From Desulfuromonas sp. (GTDB lineage: Bacteria > Desulfobacterota > Desulfuromonadia > Desulfuromonadales > Desulfuromonadaceae): DNA of 64,000 bases. The DNA lies in contig JAGGYC010000051.1 of the NCBI GenBank assembly GCA_021162745.1, forward strand, positions 1-64,000, read 5' to 3'. The position numbers and the translations under genes were made by a program. The notes beneath the pieces were generated by a model. The model was not told the origin of the DNA, ran no database searches, and was given only the letters and a program-made list of their open reading frames with translations. This document shows, one piece after another, positions 1 to 9,732 of this stretch. Every line of letters begins with the position of its first letter. Position 1 is the stretch's first letter.

Positions 1-1585
1 CTAGCAGACTGTCGGTCTTGACCAACCGCTGCGAATCATGACCAATGATTTTAATCATGGGAGTTAAAACTCGCAGGAATGTTCTGATTTTTACCCCTGC
101 GAATAATTTTACGAGGCTATAACTCAACAACCAAATAGTTCAGGAGGTTTATCCCGCCAGAACATGCAATCGTTTCAGATTCCAGGCTATGCAGACCAAA
201 TCCCACTCACCACGGACGGATTCCACCCCACGTAGCAGGAATTGTCGGAACCCCATGATGGCTTTGATAATACCGAAAACCGGTTCAACGGTGCTTTTTC
301 GTTTGGCGTAGATCGCTTTGCCTTCTTGGGTCTGTAAGCGATGCTTCATTTGGGTGACAGCATCAGCGCCCTCGGGCAAGGGATCAGGTTCAGCAAAACG
401 TTCTTTGATGCTTTGGTTGTGATGATCACGTTTGATGCTGATAAAAGGAAGGATGTTTTCTTTTTCACAGCTTGCTACATTGGCTTCGCTGTAATAGCCG
501 GTATCGGCCAAGAGACTATCCACTGTGCCGAGTTTCTCCGGCAATGCTTTTAACTCCTCAAGAACGGGAGTGATCTCAAGCTTGTCATTGGGGTTCTGGG
601 TGAGGTGTTCACTGACAATCAGCATGGTTTCTATATCGACACCGGCTTGAGCGTTGTAACACTGATCGAATCCGCCACTGGAGACGGGCATGATTCGTGA
701 TTCTTCGTCGGTGAGATTTACTTGATCTTTGTCTCTTGGGCCGGATACTGGAGGTTTAGGGGGTCTGCCTCCGGGTTTTTTACCCGTCTTCTGCTCTTTG
801 GCTTTGCGTTCGGCGAGTTTTTTCTCATACTCGGATTGTTCCTTGGTATGGCGTTCTGCGGCGCGACGTTCGATTTCGATTTTTGCTTTGGCAATAGCAC
901 TCAGGCGTTCTTCGCGACGATTTAGTTCTGCGGGGATGTCCACGCTGTCAGGAAGCTCGCTATGGTCGGTTTGTTCTGCTTGCTTTAACAGCTCTTCGAC
1001 TTCAGCCTTGAGCTGGGCTTCGAGCTTGCAGGCATGCTTCCAGCTCAGGGCGCGATGTTTGGAGGCATTGGCCTTGATCTTGGTGCCATCAAGACTGATT
1101 TTGCCCAACTTCAGACATCCCATCTGGTGGGCAATGAGAAGGATCTGGACAAAGAGTGGGGTCAGTTCGGGAAGAAACCGTTTGCGAAAGGTGGCGACGG
1201 TATCATGGTCGGGATGATCGTTTGCAGCGATGTAACGAAAGGCTACGGAATCATAGGTTGCTTGTTCCAATTTGCGGCTGGAGAACACCCCGGTTGCGTA
1301 GCCATAGAACAATAATGCCAGCAGCATCTCAGGGTGGTGGGCTTTGGAACCTCGCCCGGAATAGGCAGATTTGATTGGAGTCAGATCAAGTTGTCCGACG
1401 ATTTCTACAACGAAACGAGCCAGATGCCCTTCGGGAAGCCAGTCGCCTATTGAAGGTGGCAAAAGGAAGGGAGTGTTTCGATCGACTTGGCGGAATGTAT
1501 CGCTCATGTTTTTTCACTTTCGCAGGGATTTTCAATACCCGGCGATTTTAACATTTTTTGGGCGAAAAGTCCGACAAACTGCTAG
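1..1585 (-). mobile_element. IS1182-family insertion sequence, complete
   Basis: The element is bounded by inverted repeats of about 15 bp. The left end reads CTAGCAGACTGTCGG at base 1. The right end (1571-1585) is its near-perfect reverse complement, CCGACAAACTGCTAG. The terminal CTAG could instead be a palindromic 4-bp target duplication, and the sequence cannot decide this. It holds one full-length transposase gene on the minus strand. The left end sits exactly at base 1, which would fit a contig that breaks at a multicopy IS. Confidence 0.85.
149..1507 (-). CDS. IS1182-family DDE transposase
   Basis: This 452-aa transposase is the single gene of the flanking insertion sequence and should catalyse its cut-and-paste or replicative movement. 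The N-terminus (VDRNTPFLLPPSIGDWL) and the following DUF772-like region are typical of IS1182/IS5-superfamily enzymes. A DDE triad can be placed: Asp in KISLDGTKIKAN (about 140), Asp in LLADTGYYSE (about 337) and Glu in STVEPVFGIIK (about 414). A charged Lys/Glu-rich insertion (about 165-260) lies between the first two, as in the family. Length is normal and there is no frameshift, so it is probably functional. All plus-strand ORFs in this interval are shadows. Confidence 0.95.
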   Translation of the reverse strand: MSDTFRQVDRNTPFLLPPSIGDWLPEGHLARFVVEIVGQLDLTPIKSAYSGRGSKAHHPEMLLALLFYGYATGVFSSRKLEQATYDSVAFRYIAANDHPDHDTVATFRKRFLPELTPLFVQILLIAHQMGCLKLGKISLDGTKIKANASKHRALSWKHACKLEAQLKAEVEELLKQAEQTDHSELPDSVDIPAELNRREERLSAIAKAKIEIERRAAERHTKEQSEYEKKLAERKAKEQKTGKKPGGRPPKPPVSGPRDKDQVNLTDEESRIMPVSSGGFDQCYNAQAGVDIETMLIVSEHLTQNPNDKLEITPVLEELKALPEKLGTVDSLLADTGYYSEANVASCEKENILPFISIKRDHHNQSIKERFAEPDPLPEGADAVTQMKHRLQTQEGKAIYAKRKSTVEPVFGIIKAIMGFRQFLLRGVESVRGEWDLVCIAWNLKRLHVLAG

Positions 1586-1683
1586 TGTAGAACACAGTTC
1601 TAAACATTGGAAAGACCCTGAGAGTTGAAGCGTTTACTGCAAGTGGCCCTTTAATTGCCGAATATTTCACACAGGTCTGAAGT

Positions 1684-3246
1684 ATGAAACTTCAAAAGCT
1701 TGTCATCATCAACCTACTGATTGTTTTTCTGGTTTGCGGTCTACTTGTCACCGGCATCCTGAAGTTCCATTCTCTCAATGTTTTCGACAAGATAGAAATG
1801 AACAACCTAGAGAAACAAGCGCATCAAGTTACCAGTATCGTCAAAAACGATATCGATCAGCTGCTCGATTTTGTTTCGGACTGGGGAGTATGGGATGACA
1901 GTTACTCTTTTATGCAACAAAAAAAAGAAGCCTATATTCAGGGGAATATGACTGAAGATGCCTTGGAAGATATTCGCACGATAGGGCTTCTTTATCTGGA
2001 TGACCAATTCCGTTATTACCACTCCTATACAAGTGAGGGAAAAACAAGCACCTATAAAGTATTGACCGAACAGATTCTGACAAAAAAAACTCTTTTCCTG
2101 GCGGCAATTGAGTCGGGATCACAAAAGGTACTTCTTTACAACGAGACACTTGATTGTTACTTCTGGTCTGTGATCCAGCCGATTATGACTTCCAAGAAAG
2201 ATCGCCTAAGTAACGGCTATCTGCTGTTTAGCCGCATCATTGACAAAACATATATAAACGAAATCAGCACAATTTTTGGATCGAAACTCAGCCTGCGTGA
2301 ATATTCCACCAAACTTAAATCAGACTGCAACGGCCAAAAAGGAGGGATTTGCTACCATGAACATGTCCATCTGCTGAACAAAGAAAAAGCCATATTACAT
2401 ATTTGTGTTAAAGACGTTTCTGACAACGGGCATGTTTGCTTAGAGGGGGAGATCGAGCGCTCCATGCACCTTCAAGTGTGGCAAATACTTACCCATACTC
2501 TGTTTATGATTGCCGTGGCCGGTTTTGTCGTTCTGCTATTGAATATGCTGATTCTTGATCGACTCATTGTGCGACCGACAAGGGTTCTGGCCAAAAGCTT
2601 TACCCATCTGGGCAAAACCGGAAGAATCAACATGCGCCTGTCTATTACCGGCCCTTTTGAAGTAAAGCAGCTGGCAAGCGCGGCCAACCATATGCTGGAG
2701 GAAATAGAGCAGCTGCACAGTAAACTTGAAGTACTATCTCGCACAGACGAGCTAACCGAGTTGTTTAACCGCAGGTATTTCAACGAAGTGTTCGACAAGG
2801 AGCTGCGCCGGGCCATGCGCAAACAACATCCCATCGCAATGATGATGTTGGATATTGATTATTTCAAGAAATACAATGACAGTTATGGTCACGGAGCCGG
2901 CGACGAGTGTCTGAAAAGGGTTGCGGCCATTTTGAAGGAACATGTTCAGCGTGCGACCGATATCGTCGCCAGATATGGTGGAGAGGAATTTATCATCCTG
3001 CTCAGCGACACCCCGCAAACGGAACTTGAGTTGCTCTGCCGAAAGATCATCGACTCCCTGCGCGACGCGCAAATCCTGCATGAATCCTCACCGGTGTCTA
3101 ATTTTGTCAGCCTGAGCATCGGTGCAGTGACAGCGATTCCAAAATCACTCGATGATAAAGAAAAATTGCTGCGCAAAGCGGACAAGCTGCTTTACCAAGC
3201 CAAAGACAGCGGCAGAAACCAGGTGATTCTAAACGATAAACTCTGA
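1684..3246 (+). CDS. Membrane diguanylate cyclase with CHASE4, HAMP and GGDEF domains
   Basis: A 520-aa inner-membrane signalling protein predicted to make cyclic di-GMP from GTP in response to a periplasmic cue. An N-terminal membrane helix (about 5-27) precedes a periplasmic CHASE4 domain, recognisable by DWGVWDDSYSF near residue 65. A second helix (about 268-292), a HAMP linker and a C-terminal GGDEF domain (about 350-515) follow. The active site is GGEEF at 432-436. RATD lies nine residues before it, which is the RxxD inhibitory site in its canonical place, so product inhibition is likely. The gene stands alone between the IS element and a convergent gene. A weak AGGT-type ribosome binding site precedes the ATG. 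The ligand is unknown. Confidence 0.9.
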   Translation: MKLQKLVIINLLIVFLVCGLLVTGILKFHSLNVFDKIEMNNLEKQAHQVTSIVKNDIDQLLDFVSDWGVWDDSYSFMQQKKEAYIQGNMTEDALEDIRTIGLLYLDDQFRYYHSYTSEGKTSTYKVLTEQILTKKTLFLAAIESGSQKVLLYNETLDCYFWSVIQPIMTSKKDRLSNGYLLFSRIIDKTYINEISTIFGSKLSLREYSTKLKSDCNGQKGGICYHEHVHLLNKEKAILHICVKDVSDNGHVCLEGEIERSMHLQVWQILTHTLFMIAVAGFVVLLLNMLILDRLIVRPTRVLAKSFTHLGKTGRINMRLSITGPFEVKQLASAANHMLEEIEQLHSKLEVLSRTDELTELFNRRYFNEVFDKELRRAMRKQHPIAMMMLDIDYFKKYNDSYGHGAGDECLKRVAAILKEHVQRATDIVARYGGEEFIILLSDTPQTELELLCRKIIDSLRDAQILHESSPVSNFVSLSIGAVTAIPKSLDDKEKLLRKADKLLYQAKDSGRNQVILNDKL

Positions 3247-3268
3247 TCGAAACAATCTGACTTTATCA

Positions 3269-4105
3269 TCAAACAAAAACTTCCGTTCCCGGTGCTTCCT
3301 CACTGGCCGCAGCAAATCGCCGTAACCGCTCTTCAACCGCCGCACCATCCCAGGCAAAAGCCTGCTGGGGGCACAAGCGGGTACATTGATGACAACGGAT
3401 ACAGCGCTCTGTGACATAAGGCTCGTTGTCCCGCCAATCAATTGCCGCCACCGGACACGCCGTCACACAGGCTCCACAACCATCACACCTAGCCACAACG
3501 GGCTGATGCTCACCAAGCATCGTTTTAGCCTTATCCAGGCTCTTCTGCCACGACAGCTGTTCCTGCTCTGCAGAAAGATAATGGAACACCTCCTCCGCCA
3601 AAGGCTGGGGGAGTGCGGATTTCAACTTCTGCAACACCCCTTCAACCAGCAATGACACCTGCGCCAGGTCCGCAGCATCGGGATGTCCAGCCCCCAAAGG
3701 ATGTCGACTTTGCCATAATGAGGAATGCACCGCCAACACCTTGGCAGCACCAACGGTCTGCCACCCCTGCTGCGCCAATTGTTGCGCCATTTCGGGCAAT
3801 GCCACCCCACTGCACACCGCTCCCCAGGTAACAAAGGGGGCAGCATAATGACTCTGACCTTGCGGCAAGCTGCTTATGAATCGGCAAACCTGCGGCAGGA
3901 TATGATCCACATAAACCGGCGAGCCAAGCCATAGACAGCAAGGCCCCTCAAGCTGAGCAAAAGAATAATCCTCCGCTGACAGATCAATAATCAGCGGATC
4001 GATCCCCTGCGGTTTTAGATGGCGGACAATCACCTCTGCAACCTGTTTGGTGGTTCCCGCCGGCGACAAATAGGCCACGCAATGTGTCACGACAGATTCA
4101 GTCAT
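3269..4105 (-). CDS. Flavodoxin-domain and 2x[4Fe-4S] ferredoxin protein (EFR1-like)
   Basis: Predicted cytoplasmic electron-transfer protein of 278 aa. It fuses an N-terminal flavodoxin-like FMN domain (AYLSPAGTTKQVAE, about 1-150) to a C-terminal pair of 4Fe-4S clusters. The cluster motifs are CDGCGACVTACP and CIRCHQCTRLCP (about 205-250), eight cysteines in all. The ORF track starts at a TTG six codons upstream. The ATG at 4105 is better because AGAGGA lies just before it. The redox partner is not evident from the neighbours, which are a convergent cyclase and an upstream chemoreceptor. An 85-bp near-identical piece of this gene occurs upstream at 4231-4315. Confidence 0.85.
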   Translation of the reverse strand: MTESVVTHCVAYLSPAGTTKQVAEVIVRHLKPQGIDPLIIDLSAEDYSFAQLEGPCCLWLGSPVYVDHILPQVCRFISSLPQGQSHYAAPFVTWGAVCSGVALPEMAQQLAQQGWQTVGAAKVLAVHSSLWQSRHPLGAGHPDAADLAQVSLLVEGVLQKLKSALPQPLAEEVFHYLSAEQEQLSWQKSLDKAKTMLGEHQPVVARCDGCGACVTACPVAAIDWRDNEPYVTERCIRCHQCTRLCPQQAFAWDGAAVEERLRRFAAASEEAPGTEVFV

Positions 4106-4230
4106 AATAATCCTCTTTAGCAATGTTTAGGAGAAGCGCGTCGCGATACCTTGCAATAAGCGTAAGTCAACAGCAGGTTTGCCCGTACCATTTGAATTAG
4201 TCAGTTTGTCAAGCCTGACCCGCCTGCGCT

Positions 4231-4315
4231 CACCTGCGCCAGGTCCGCTGCATTGGGATGTCCAGCCCCCAAAGGCTGCCGACTTTGCCATAATGAGGAA
4301 TGCACCGCCAATACC
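4231..4315 (-). pseudogene. Fragment of a second copy of the flavodoxin/ferredoxin gene
   Basis: These 85 bp match 3656-3740 inside the preceding gene with five substitutions by my count. Read in the same frame the fragment encodes VLAVHSSLWQSRQPLGAGHP and a few more residues. It differs from the intact protein at two of 28 positions (H to Q, D to N). There is no start, stop or flanking homology. It is therefore a remnant of a paralogous copy or of a recombination event, not a gene. It lies in the 294-bp spacer upstream of the chemoreceptor gene. Confidence 0.85.
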
Positions 4316-4417
4316 TAAGCGTCAATTAAATTTATAGTAGTACAAACAAAAAAAGATGTTAATCTTGATATTCTGAATTGAAATTTTTTTATTCATTGAT
4401 ATGGCTTAGGGGGAAAT

Positions 4418-6652
4418 ATGAATATTCGAACAAAAATCACCGGTACGATCATAACACTGGTGCTGATTACTGCGTTATCTATTGTCGGTATTGCGACCGT
4501 AAAAAATAGAGCATTACGTTCCGATCTCGGAACAGTTATCGACGATTTAGCTTTCAATGAAGCCAAGAAACAAGCGCAAAGCGTCCATTTACTCTGTGAA
4601 GCAATGCGAGAATCTGTTGAACAAACAGTTGTAGCTCACCTTAATGTCAGCAACGATGTACTTGAACGATCAGGTGAATTGAATTTTGCTGATGAAATGG
4701 TTCCATGGGATGCCGTCAATCAGTTTTCTAAACAGAAAACCAGCATCCATTTACCAAAAATGATGTTCGGTGATCTATGGCCGGGGAAGAATAAGGATAT
4801 TAACCAGAAAACGCCGATCATTGATGATGTTATAGACTTGGTTGGCGGGACTTGTACCATATTCCAGCGCATGAATGATCAGGGCGACATGCTGCGTGTT
4901 GCCACCAATGTCGAAAAGCTGGATGGAACGCGTGCTATTGGCACATATATTCCGCGGACAAATCCCGATGGCTCAGAGAATAAGGTCATTGCGACAGTTC
5001 TTGGTGGTAGAACCTTTCGTGGTCGTGCATTTGTTGTAAACGCTTGGTATGTTACCGCCTATCAGCCTATTTGGGACACCGCTCATCAAAAAGTTGTCGG
5101 CATTCTGTATTTTGGTGAAAAACAAGAAAATGTCGATAGTTTACGCAAGGGGATACTTAACAGCACGGTTGGCAAAACAGGCTACGTATTTGTCCTTGGC
5201 GGTAAAGGGAAACAAAAAGGTAAATATATCATTTCGAAAGATGGTAAACGCGACGGTGAAAACATCCTCAACGCGACAGACGCGACCGGGAAAACGTTTA
5301 TCCAGTCAATCATTCAAAAAGCCACGTCACTTCCCTCTGCCAACGGCGGCGATATCCCTCTGACAAGAGAAGATTATAAGTGGAAAAACGCTGGTGACAG
5401 TGAAGCCAAAAAAAAATGTGTTGCTATTGCCTATTTTGAACCTTGGGACTGGGTCATTGGTGCCGGATATTACCAAAATGATTTCAGTGCCTCACACGCG
5501 GCGTTATCCGTTGCATCAAACAGCATGATTCGTTGGATTATCATTTTCGCCGTTACCATCGCGTTTGTAGCACTTATTATTGGTTATTTCCTTGCCAACC
5601 GTATCAGTGGACCGATAAAGCAAACATTATCTATGATCGAAAACCTTGGCCAAGGAAATTTGTCACAGCGCCTTAATTTTACTCAAGCTGACGAGGTCGG
5701 TCAGCTTGGAAAAGCAATGGACGCTTTTGCCGATAATTTGCAGGATGAAATCTTAACGGCTTTTGAAAAACTGGCCGAGGGTGATTTTACGTTTAAAGCT
5801 CAAGGTCTTATCAGTGAACCGTTACACAAAGCGAACAGCTCACTGAATGACACCATGACCCAGATCAACACCGCCGGCAATCAGATCACATCTGGAGCGA
5901 CTCAAGTTTCCGACTCAAGTCAGGCTCTGTCACAAGGGGCAACGGAGCAAGCCAGCTCACTGGAGCAGATCAACAGTTCCATGACTGAGGTTAGCTCACA
6001 AACCAAGCTTAACGCCGACAATGCCACGATGGCCAACACATTGGCGAAAGAGGCTTGCAACGTGGCTCAACAGGGAAACCAGCAGATGAAAAACATGATT
6101 GAGGCCATGGCTGAAATCAACCAAGCAAGTCAGGAAATTTCCAAGATCATCAAGGTAATTGATGAAATTGCGTTCCAAACCAACCTGTTGGCACTTAACG
6201 CCGCCGTAGAGGCCGCGCGTGCTGGACAACATGGTAAAGGGTTTGCTGTGGTTGCTGAAGAGGTACGCAATCTAGCCGCTCGCAGCGCCAAGGCTGCCAG
6301 CGAAACGGCAACGCTGATTGAAGGATCGGTACAAAAAGTTGAAAATGGTGCACAAATTGCCGATACAACCGGCGAAGCGTTGAATGAAATTTCCACAGGA
6401 ATTACCAAGGTCAGCGATTTAGTGGCAGAAATAGCCGAATCCTCTAATGAGCAGGCTAATGGGATTTCACAGATCAGTATTGGATTGAACCAGATTGACG
6501 ACGTAACGCAACAGAATACCTCAACGGCAGAACAGAGTGCCGCTGCCGCAGAAGAGCTTGCCAGTCAAGCGCATCAATTGCAAAGCATGTTGAACAGGTT
6601 TAGTCTGAGCAATAATCAATCACCCGACAGCATTGCACTGATTGAATTTTAA
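4418..6652 (+). CDS. Methyl-accepting chemotaxis protein with periplasmic Cache domain
   Basis: A 744-aa transmembrane chemoreceptor. One helix (about 8-27) leads to a long periplasmic Cache_3/Cache_2-type ligand domain (about 30-360) ending in the typical [11 protein letters not shown] second helix (about 372-395), HAMP (about 396-450) and the MCP signalling domain follow. The conserved hairpin tip [20 protein letters not shown] is intact, so coupling to CheW and CheA is expected. No NWETF-like CheR tether is seen at the C-terminus, which ends IALIEF. The start is supported by AGGGGGAAAT just upstream. The upstream 100 bp is AT-rich. A dyad follows the stop. Monocistronic; ligand unknown. 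Confidence 0.93.
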   Translation: MNIRTKITGTIITLVLITALSIVGIATVKNRALRSDLGTVIDDLAFNEAKKQAQSVHLLCEAMRESVEQTVVAHLNVSNDVLERSGELNFADEMVPWDAVNQFSKQKTSIHLPKMMFGDLWPGKNKDINQKTPIIDDVIDLVGGTCTIFQRMNDQGDMLRVATNVEKLDGTRAIGTYIPRTNPDGSENKVIATVLGGRTFRGRAFVVNAWYVTAYQPIWDTAHQKVVGILYFGEKQENVDSLRKGILNSTVGKTGYVFVLGGKGKQKGKYIISKDGKRDGENILNATDATGKTFIQSIIQKATSLPSANGGDIPLTREDYKWKNAGDSEAKKKCVAIAYFEPWDWVIGAGYYQNDFSASHAALSVASNSMIRWIIIFAVTIAFVALIIGYFLANRISGPIKQTLSMIENLGQGNLSQRLNFTQADEVGQLGKAMDAFADNLQDEILTAFEKLAEGDFTFKAQGLISEPLHKANSSLNDTMTQINTAGNQITSGATQVSDSSQALSQGATEQASSLEQINSSMTEVSSQTKLNADNATMANTLAKEACNVAQQGNQQMKNMIEAMAEINQASQEISKIIKVIDEIAFQTNLLALNAAVEAARAGQHGKGFAVVAEEVRNLAARSAKAASETATLIEGSVQKVENGAQIADTTGEALNEISTGITKVSDLVAEIAESSNEQANGISQISIGLNQIDDVTQQNTSTAEQSAAAAEELASQAHQLQSMLNRFSLSNNQSPDSIALIEF

Positions 6653-6660
6653 TAAATGGC

Positions 6661-6690
6661 TGGCCACACTCACTTCAGTGAGTGTGGCCA
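6661..6690 (+). terminator. Hairpin after the chemoreceptor gene
   Basis: A perfect 14-bp inverted repeat, TGGCCACACTCACT with its reverse complement, lies 9 bp after the stop codon. No long T tract follows, so termination efficiency is uncertain. Confidence 0.65.
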
Positions 6691-6836
6691 CCTCAGCTGA
6701 TGTAATTTTCATCCCTTTTGTACTATAGTCATTAGGGTCAGACCTGCAAAGCTACAAGATAGACAACTTGATTGTGCAACTGCTCCATCCTTTTCACAAG
6801 GGCAATTTCTTTTGCAAACACCTCCGTAACAGACAG

Positions 6837-6876
6837 AAAAGGCCGGTGCATCAAATGATGCACAGGCCTTTTTGTT
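6837..6876 (-). terminator. Intrinsic terminator of valS
   Basis: On the minus strand, starting about 23 bp after the valS stop, a stem built on AAGGCC, GTGCATCA and their complements is followed by TTTTCTGTCTG. The plus-strand side also ends in TTTTTG, so it may work in both directions. Confidence 0.8.
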
Positions 6877-6898
6877 TCCGAGCTATGTCAATCAACGT

Positions 6899-9559
6899 CT
6901 ACTTCAACGCCACAATTTTCTCCAAACTCCCCTGCAACACCATCAACTTCTCCTGCGCCGCCGCCAACTTGCCCCGGTCCTTCTCCAGAACCGCCGCCGG
7001 TGCATTGGCGACAAACTTCTCGTTGGACAACTTCTTGCTGAACATATCCACGTCCTTCTGCGTCTTGGCGATCTCCTTGGTGAGGCGTTTTCCCTCCTCT
7101 TCCACGTTGATGAGACCGGCCAGCGGCAGTAGGATTTCAACATCACCGGAGACCTGCTTGGCGACCTGTTCCGGTTGTTCCAGACCAACACCGCAGGTTA
7201 GCTCTTCGATGCGCGCCAGGGACTTGATATAATCCTGGCCAGCAGTCATCACCGCACAGCTGGCGTCAGACTTGCAGTCGAACAGAGCGCTGATCCGCTT
7301 ACCGGGGGAGACATCCATCTCGCCACGGATGTTACGGATGGCGCGGATGACGTCCATCACCTGCTCCATCTGTGCTGAGGCCTCAGTGTCCTGCACCAGA
7401 CCTTCGCCCTGCGGGTAATCCGCGAGCATGATTGATGCCACCGGACGGATGCCGGGCAGCTTCTGCCAGATCTCCTCGGTAATGAACGGTGTCACCGGGT
7501 GCATCAGGCGCAGCAGACGCTCCAGCACCGTGTAAACAACGGTCTGGGCACTGAGCTTGGCGGCGGCATCGTCGCCATACAGCGCGCCTTTGATCAGCTC
7601 GATATACCAGTCACAGAACTCGTGCCAGGTAAAGGTGTAGAGGGCGTTGGCCGCTTCGTTGTAGCGGTACTCCTCCAGAGCCTTGTTGGTCTCTTTTTCC
7701 ACCGCGGCCAAACGAGTCATAATCCAGCGATCGGCCATGGACAGGTTGAGTTCGGTCCAGTTAACATTCTCGGTCGGCTCAAAACCTTCGAGGTTCATCA
7801 TCGCAAAGCGGCTGGCATTCCACAGCTTGTTACAGAAGTTGCGATAACCACCGATGCGGTCGGTGGACAGCTTGATGTCGCGACCTTGGGCAGCAAAGGC
7901 GGTAAGGGTAAAGCGGAAAGCGTCGGTACCGAACTCGTCGATGACGGTGAGCGGATCGATGACGTTACCCTTACTCTTACTCATCTTCTGCCCCTGGGCA
8001 TCGCGCACAAGGGCATGGATGTAGACATCCTTGAACGGCACCTCACCCATGAACTTAATCCCCATCATCATCATCCGCGCCACCCAGAAAAACAGGATGT
8101 CGAAGCCGGTAACCAAACAGGAGGTGGGATAGAATTTTTTCAGAACGGCGGTATTTCCCGGCCAGCCCATGGTTGAGAACGGCCACAGACCGGAAGAGAA
8201 CCAGGTGTCCAACACATCGGTTTCCTGATGGATGTTGGTGCTCTGACATTTGCTACAGCAGGTGGCATCTTCACGGGAGACGGTGATCTCGCCGCAGTCA
8301 TCACAGAACCAGGCCGGGATGCGGTGGCCCCACCAGATCTGGCGACTGATACACCAGTCCTGGATATTATACATCCACTCGTAGTAGGTCTTTTCCCAGT
8401 GCTGGGGCACGATGCGGGTCTGGCCGGTTTCCACCGCCTTGATCGCCTCTTTGGCCAGCGGCTGAACGTTGACATACCATTGCAAACTCATATACGGCTC
8501 GATGACGGTCTTGCAGCGATAGCACTCGCCGACGGCGTTGAGGTGCTCTTCGGTCTTTTCCAGCAGGCCGAGGGCGTCGAGATCAGCCACCACCTTGGCG
8601 CGTGCCTCGTAACGGTCAAGACCCTGATAGTCACCACCGTTTTCGTTGATGATGCCGGACTCGTCGAGGATGTTGATATTTTCCAGGTTGTGGCGCTTAC
8701 CCATCTCAAAGTCGTTGAAGTCATGAGCCGGGGTGATTTTGACTGCCCCGCTGCCGAACTCTTTATCGACATAGTCGTCGGCGATGATGGGAATCTCACG
8801 CCCGGTCAGGGGCAGCACCACCATCTTGCCGATCAGATCGGCGTAGCGCTCATCCTCGGGATGAACGGCGACGGCTGTATCACCGAGCATGGTTTCAGGG
8901 CGGGTGGTGGCCACCACCAGTTGTTGATCCGTCCCCTTGACCGGATAACGCAGATGCCACAGGTTACCCTTCTTGTCGTCGTGCTCCACTTCCAGATCGG
9001 ACAGGGCGGTGTGGCAGCGCGGACACCAGTTGATGAGGCGATTGGCACGATAGATCAGGCCATCTTCGTAGAGTTTGACGAACACCTCGCGCACGGCAGT
9101 ACTGAGGCCCTCGTCCATGGTGAAACGCTCACGCTCCCAGTCACAGGAGGCACCGAGGCGCTTGAGCTGATTGATAATCTGGCCGCCGGACTCTTCACGC
9201 CACTGCCAGACGCGCTCGATAAACCGCTCGCGACCGACATTATGACGATCCTTGCCTTCCGTAGCCAACTGCTTCTCCACCACGTTCTGGGTAGCAATAC
9301 CGGCATGGTCGGTGCCGGGCATCCACAACACTTCGTGGCCGGTCATCCGTTTCCAACGGGCAAGGATATCTTGCAGGGTGTTATTCAGGGCGTGGCCCAT
9401 GTGCAACACACCGGTGACGTTAGGTGGCGGAATGACAATGGAGTACGGAGGCTTGGTGGAATTTTCATCGGCGTGAAAATAGCCTTGCTGTTCCCAGGTT
9501 TGATACCATTTTGTTTCAAATTCGTGGGGCTCGTAGCCCTTTGCCAGTTCGTCTGCCAT
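6899..9559 (-). CDS. valS: Valyl-tRNA synthetase
   Basis: Class I aminoacyl-tRNA synthetase that charges tRNA-Val, about 886 aa as in other bacteria. The HIGH-type signature is HMGH at residues 53-56 and the KMSKS loop is QKMSKSKGNVIDP. Both are intact. Cys-rich patches (CPRCHTALSD, CDDCGE and CCSKC) lie in the editing and insertion regions. The C-terminus (about 820-886) is the coiled-coil tRNA-binding arm. I start at MADELAKG rather than at the longer ORF start because AAGGAATGACAGC sits properly upstream of this ATG. A terminator follows, and the gene appears monocistronic. Confidence 0.97.
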   Translation of the reverse strand: MADELAKGYEPHEFETKWYQTWEQQGYFHADENSTKPPYSIVIPPPNVTGVLHMGHALNNTLQDILARWKRMTGHEVLWMPGTDHAGIATQNVVEKQLATEGKDRHNVGRERFIERVWQWREESGGQIINQLKRLGASCDWERERFTMDEGLSTAVREVFVKLYEDGLIYRANRLINWCPRCHTALSDLEVEHDDKKGNLWHLRYPVKGTDQQLVVATTRPETMLGDTAVAVHPEDERYADLIGKMVVLPLTGREIPIIADDYVDKEFGSGAVKITPAHDFNDFEMGKRHNLENINILDESGIINENGGDYQGLDRYEARAKVVADLDALGLLEKTEEHLNAVGECYRCKTVIEPYMSLQWYVNVQPLAKEAIKAVETGQTRIVPQHWEKTYYEWMYNIQDWCISRQIWWGHRIPAWFCDDCGEITVSREDATCCSKCQSTNIHQETDVLDTWFSSGLWPFSTMGWPGNTAVLKKFYPTSCLVTGFDILFFWVARMMMMGIKFMGEVPFKDVYIHALVRDAQGQKMSKSKGNVIDPLTVIDEFGTDAFRFTLTAFAAQGRDIKLSTDRIGGYRNFCNKLWNASRFAMMNLEGFEPTENVNWTELNLSMADRWIMTRLAAVEKETNKALEEYRYNEAANALYTFTWHEFCDWYIELIKGALYGDDAAAKLSAQTVVYTVLERLLRLMHPVTPFITEEIWQKLPGIRPVASIMLADYPQGEGLVQDTEASAQMEQVMDVIRAIRNIRGEMDVSPGKRISALFDCKSDASCAVMTAGQDYIKSLARIEELTCGVGLEQPEQVAKQVSGDVEILLPLAGLINVEEEGKRLTKEIAKTQKDVDMFSKKLSNEKFVANAPAAVLEKDRGKLAAAQEKLMVLQGSLEKIVALK

Positions 9560-9654
9560 GATGCTGTCATTCCTTAAAACAGAGCCTGTCGTCAACCATT
9601 CGTCAAACAACCGGCACCGGGTTTAAATTCAGTGTTAAATGTGTGCTTAAGACA

Positions 9655-9690
9655 CGAAAAAAGGGGATTTTAGCAATCCCCTTTTTATCC
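9655..9690 (-). terminator. Bidirectional terminator between valS and the response regulator gene
   Basis: AAAAGGGGATT, a five-base loop and AATCCCCTTTTT form a stem with A and T tracts on both sides. On the minus strand it lies about 45 bp after the response regulator stop. Confidence 0.85.
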
Positions 9691-9732
9691 GTCAATGCCC
9701 AGTCCATGGACTGGGTAAAATTTTATTGTCGG

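Noticed and set aside
8228-9577. 449-aa plus-strand ORF opposite valS, and the 422-aa ORF (9643-10911) opposite the response regulator
   Set aside because: Both are antisense to genes with clear family motifs and show no domain of their own. They arise from codon bias of the real genes.
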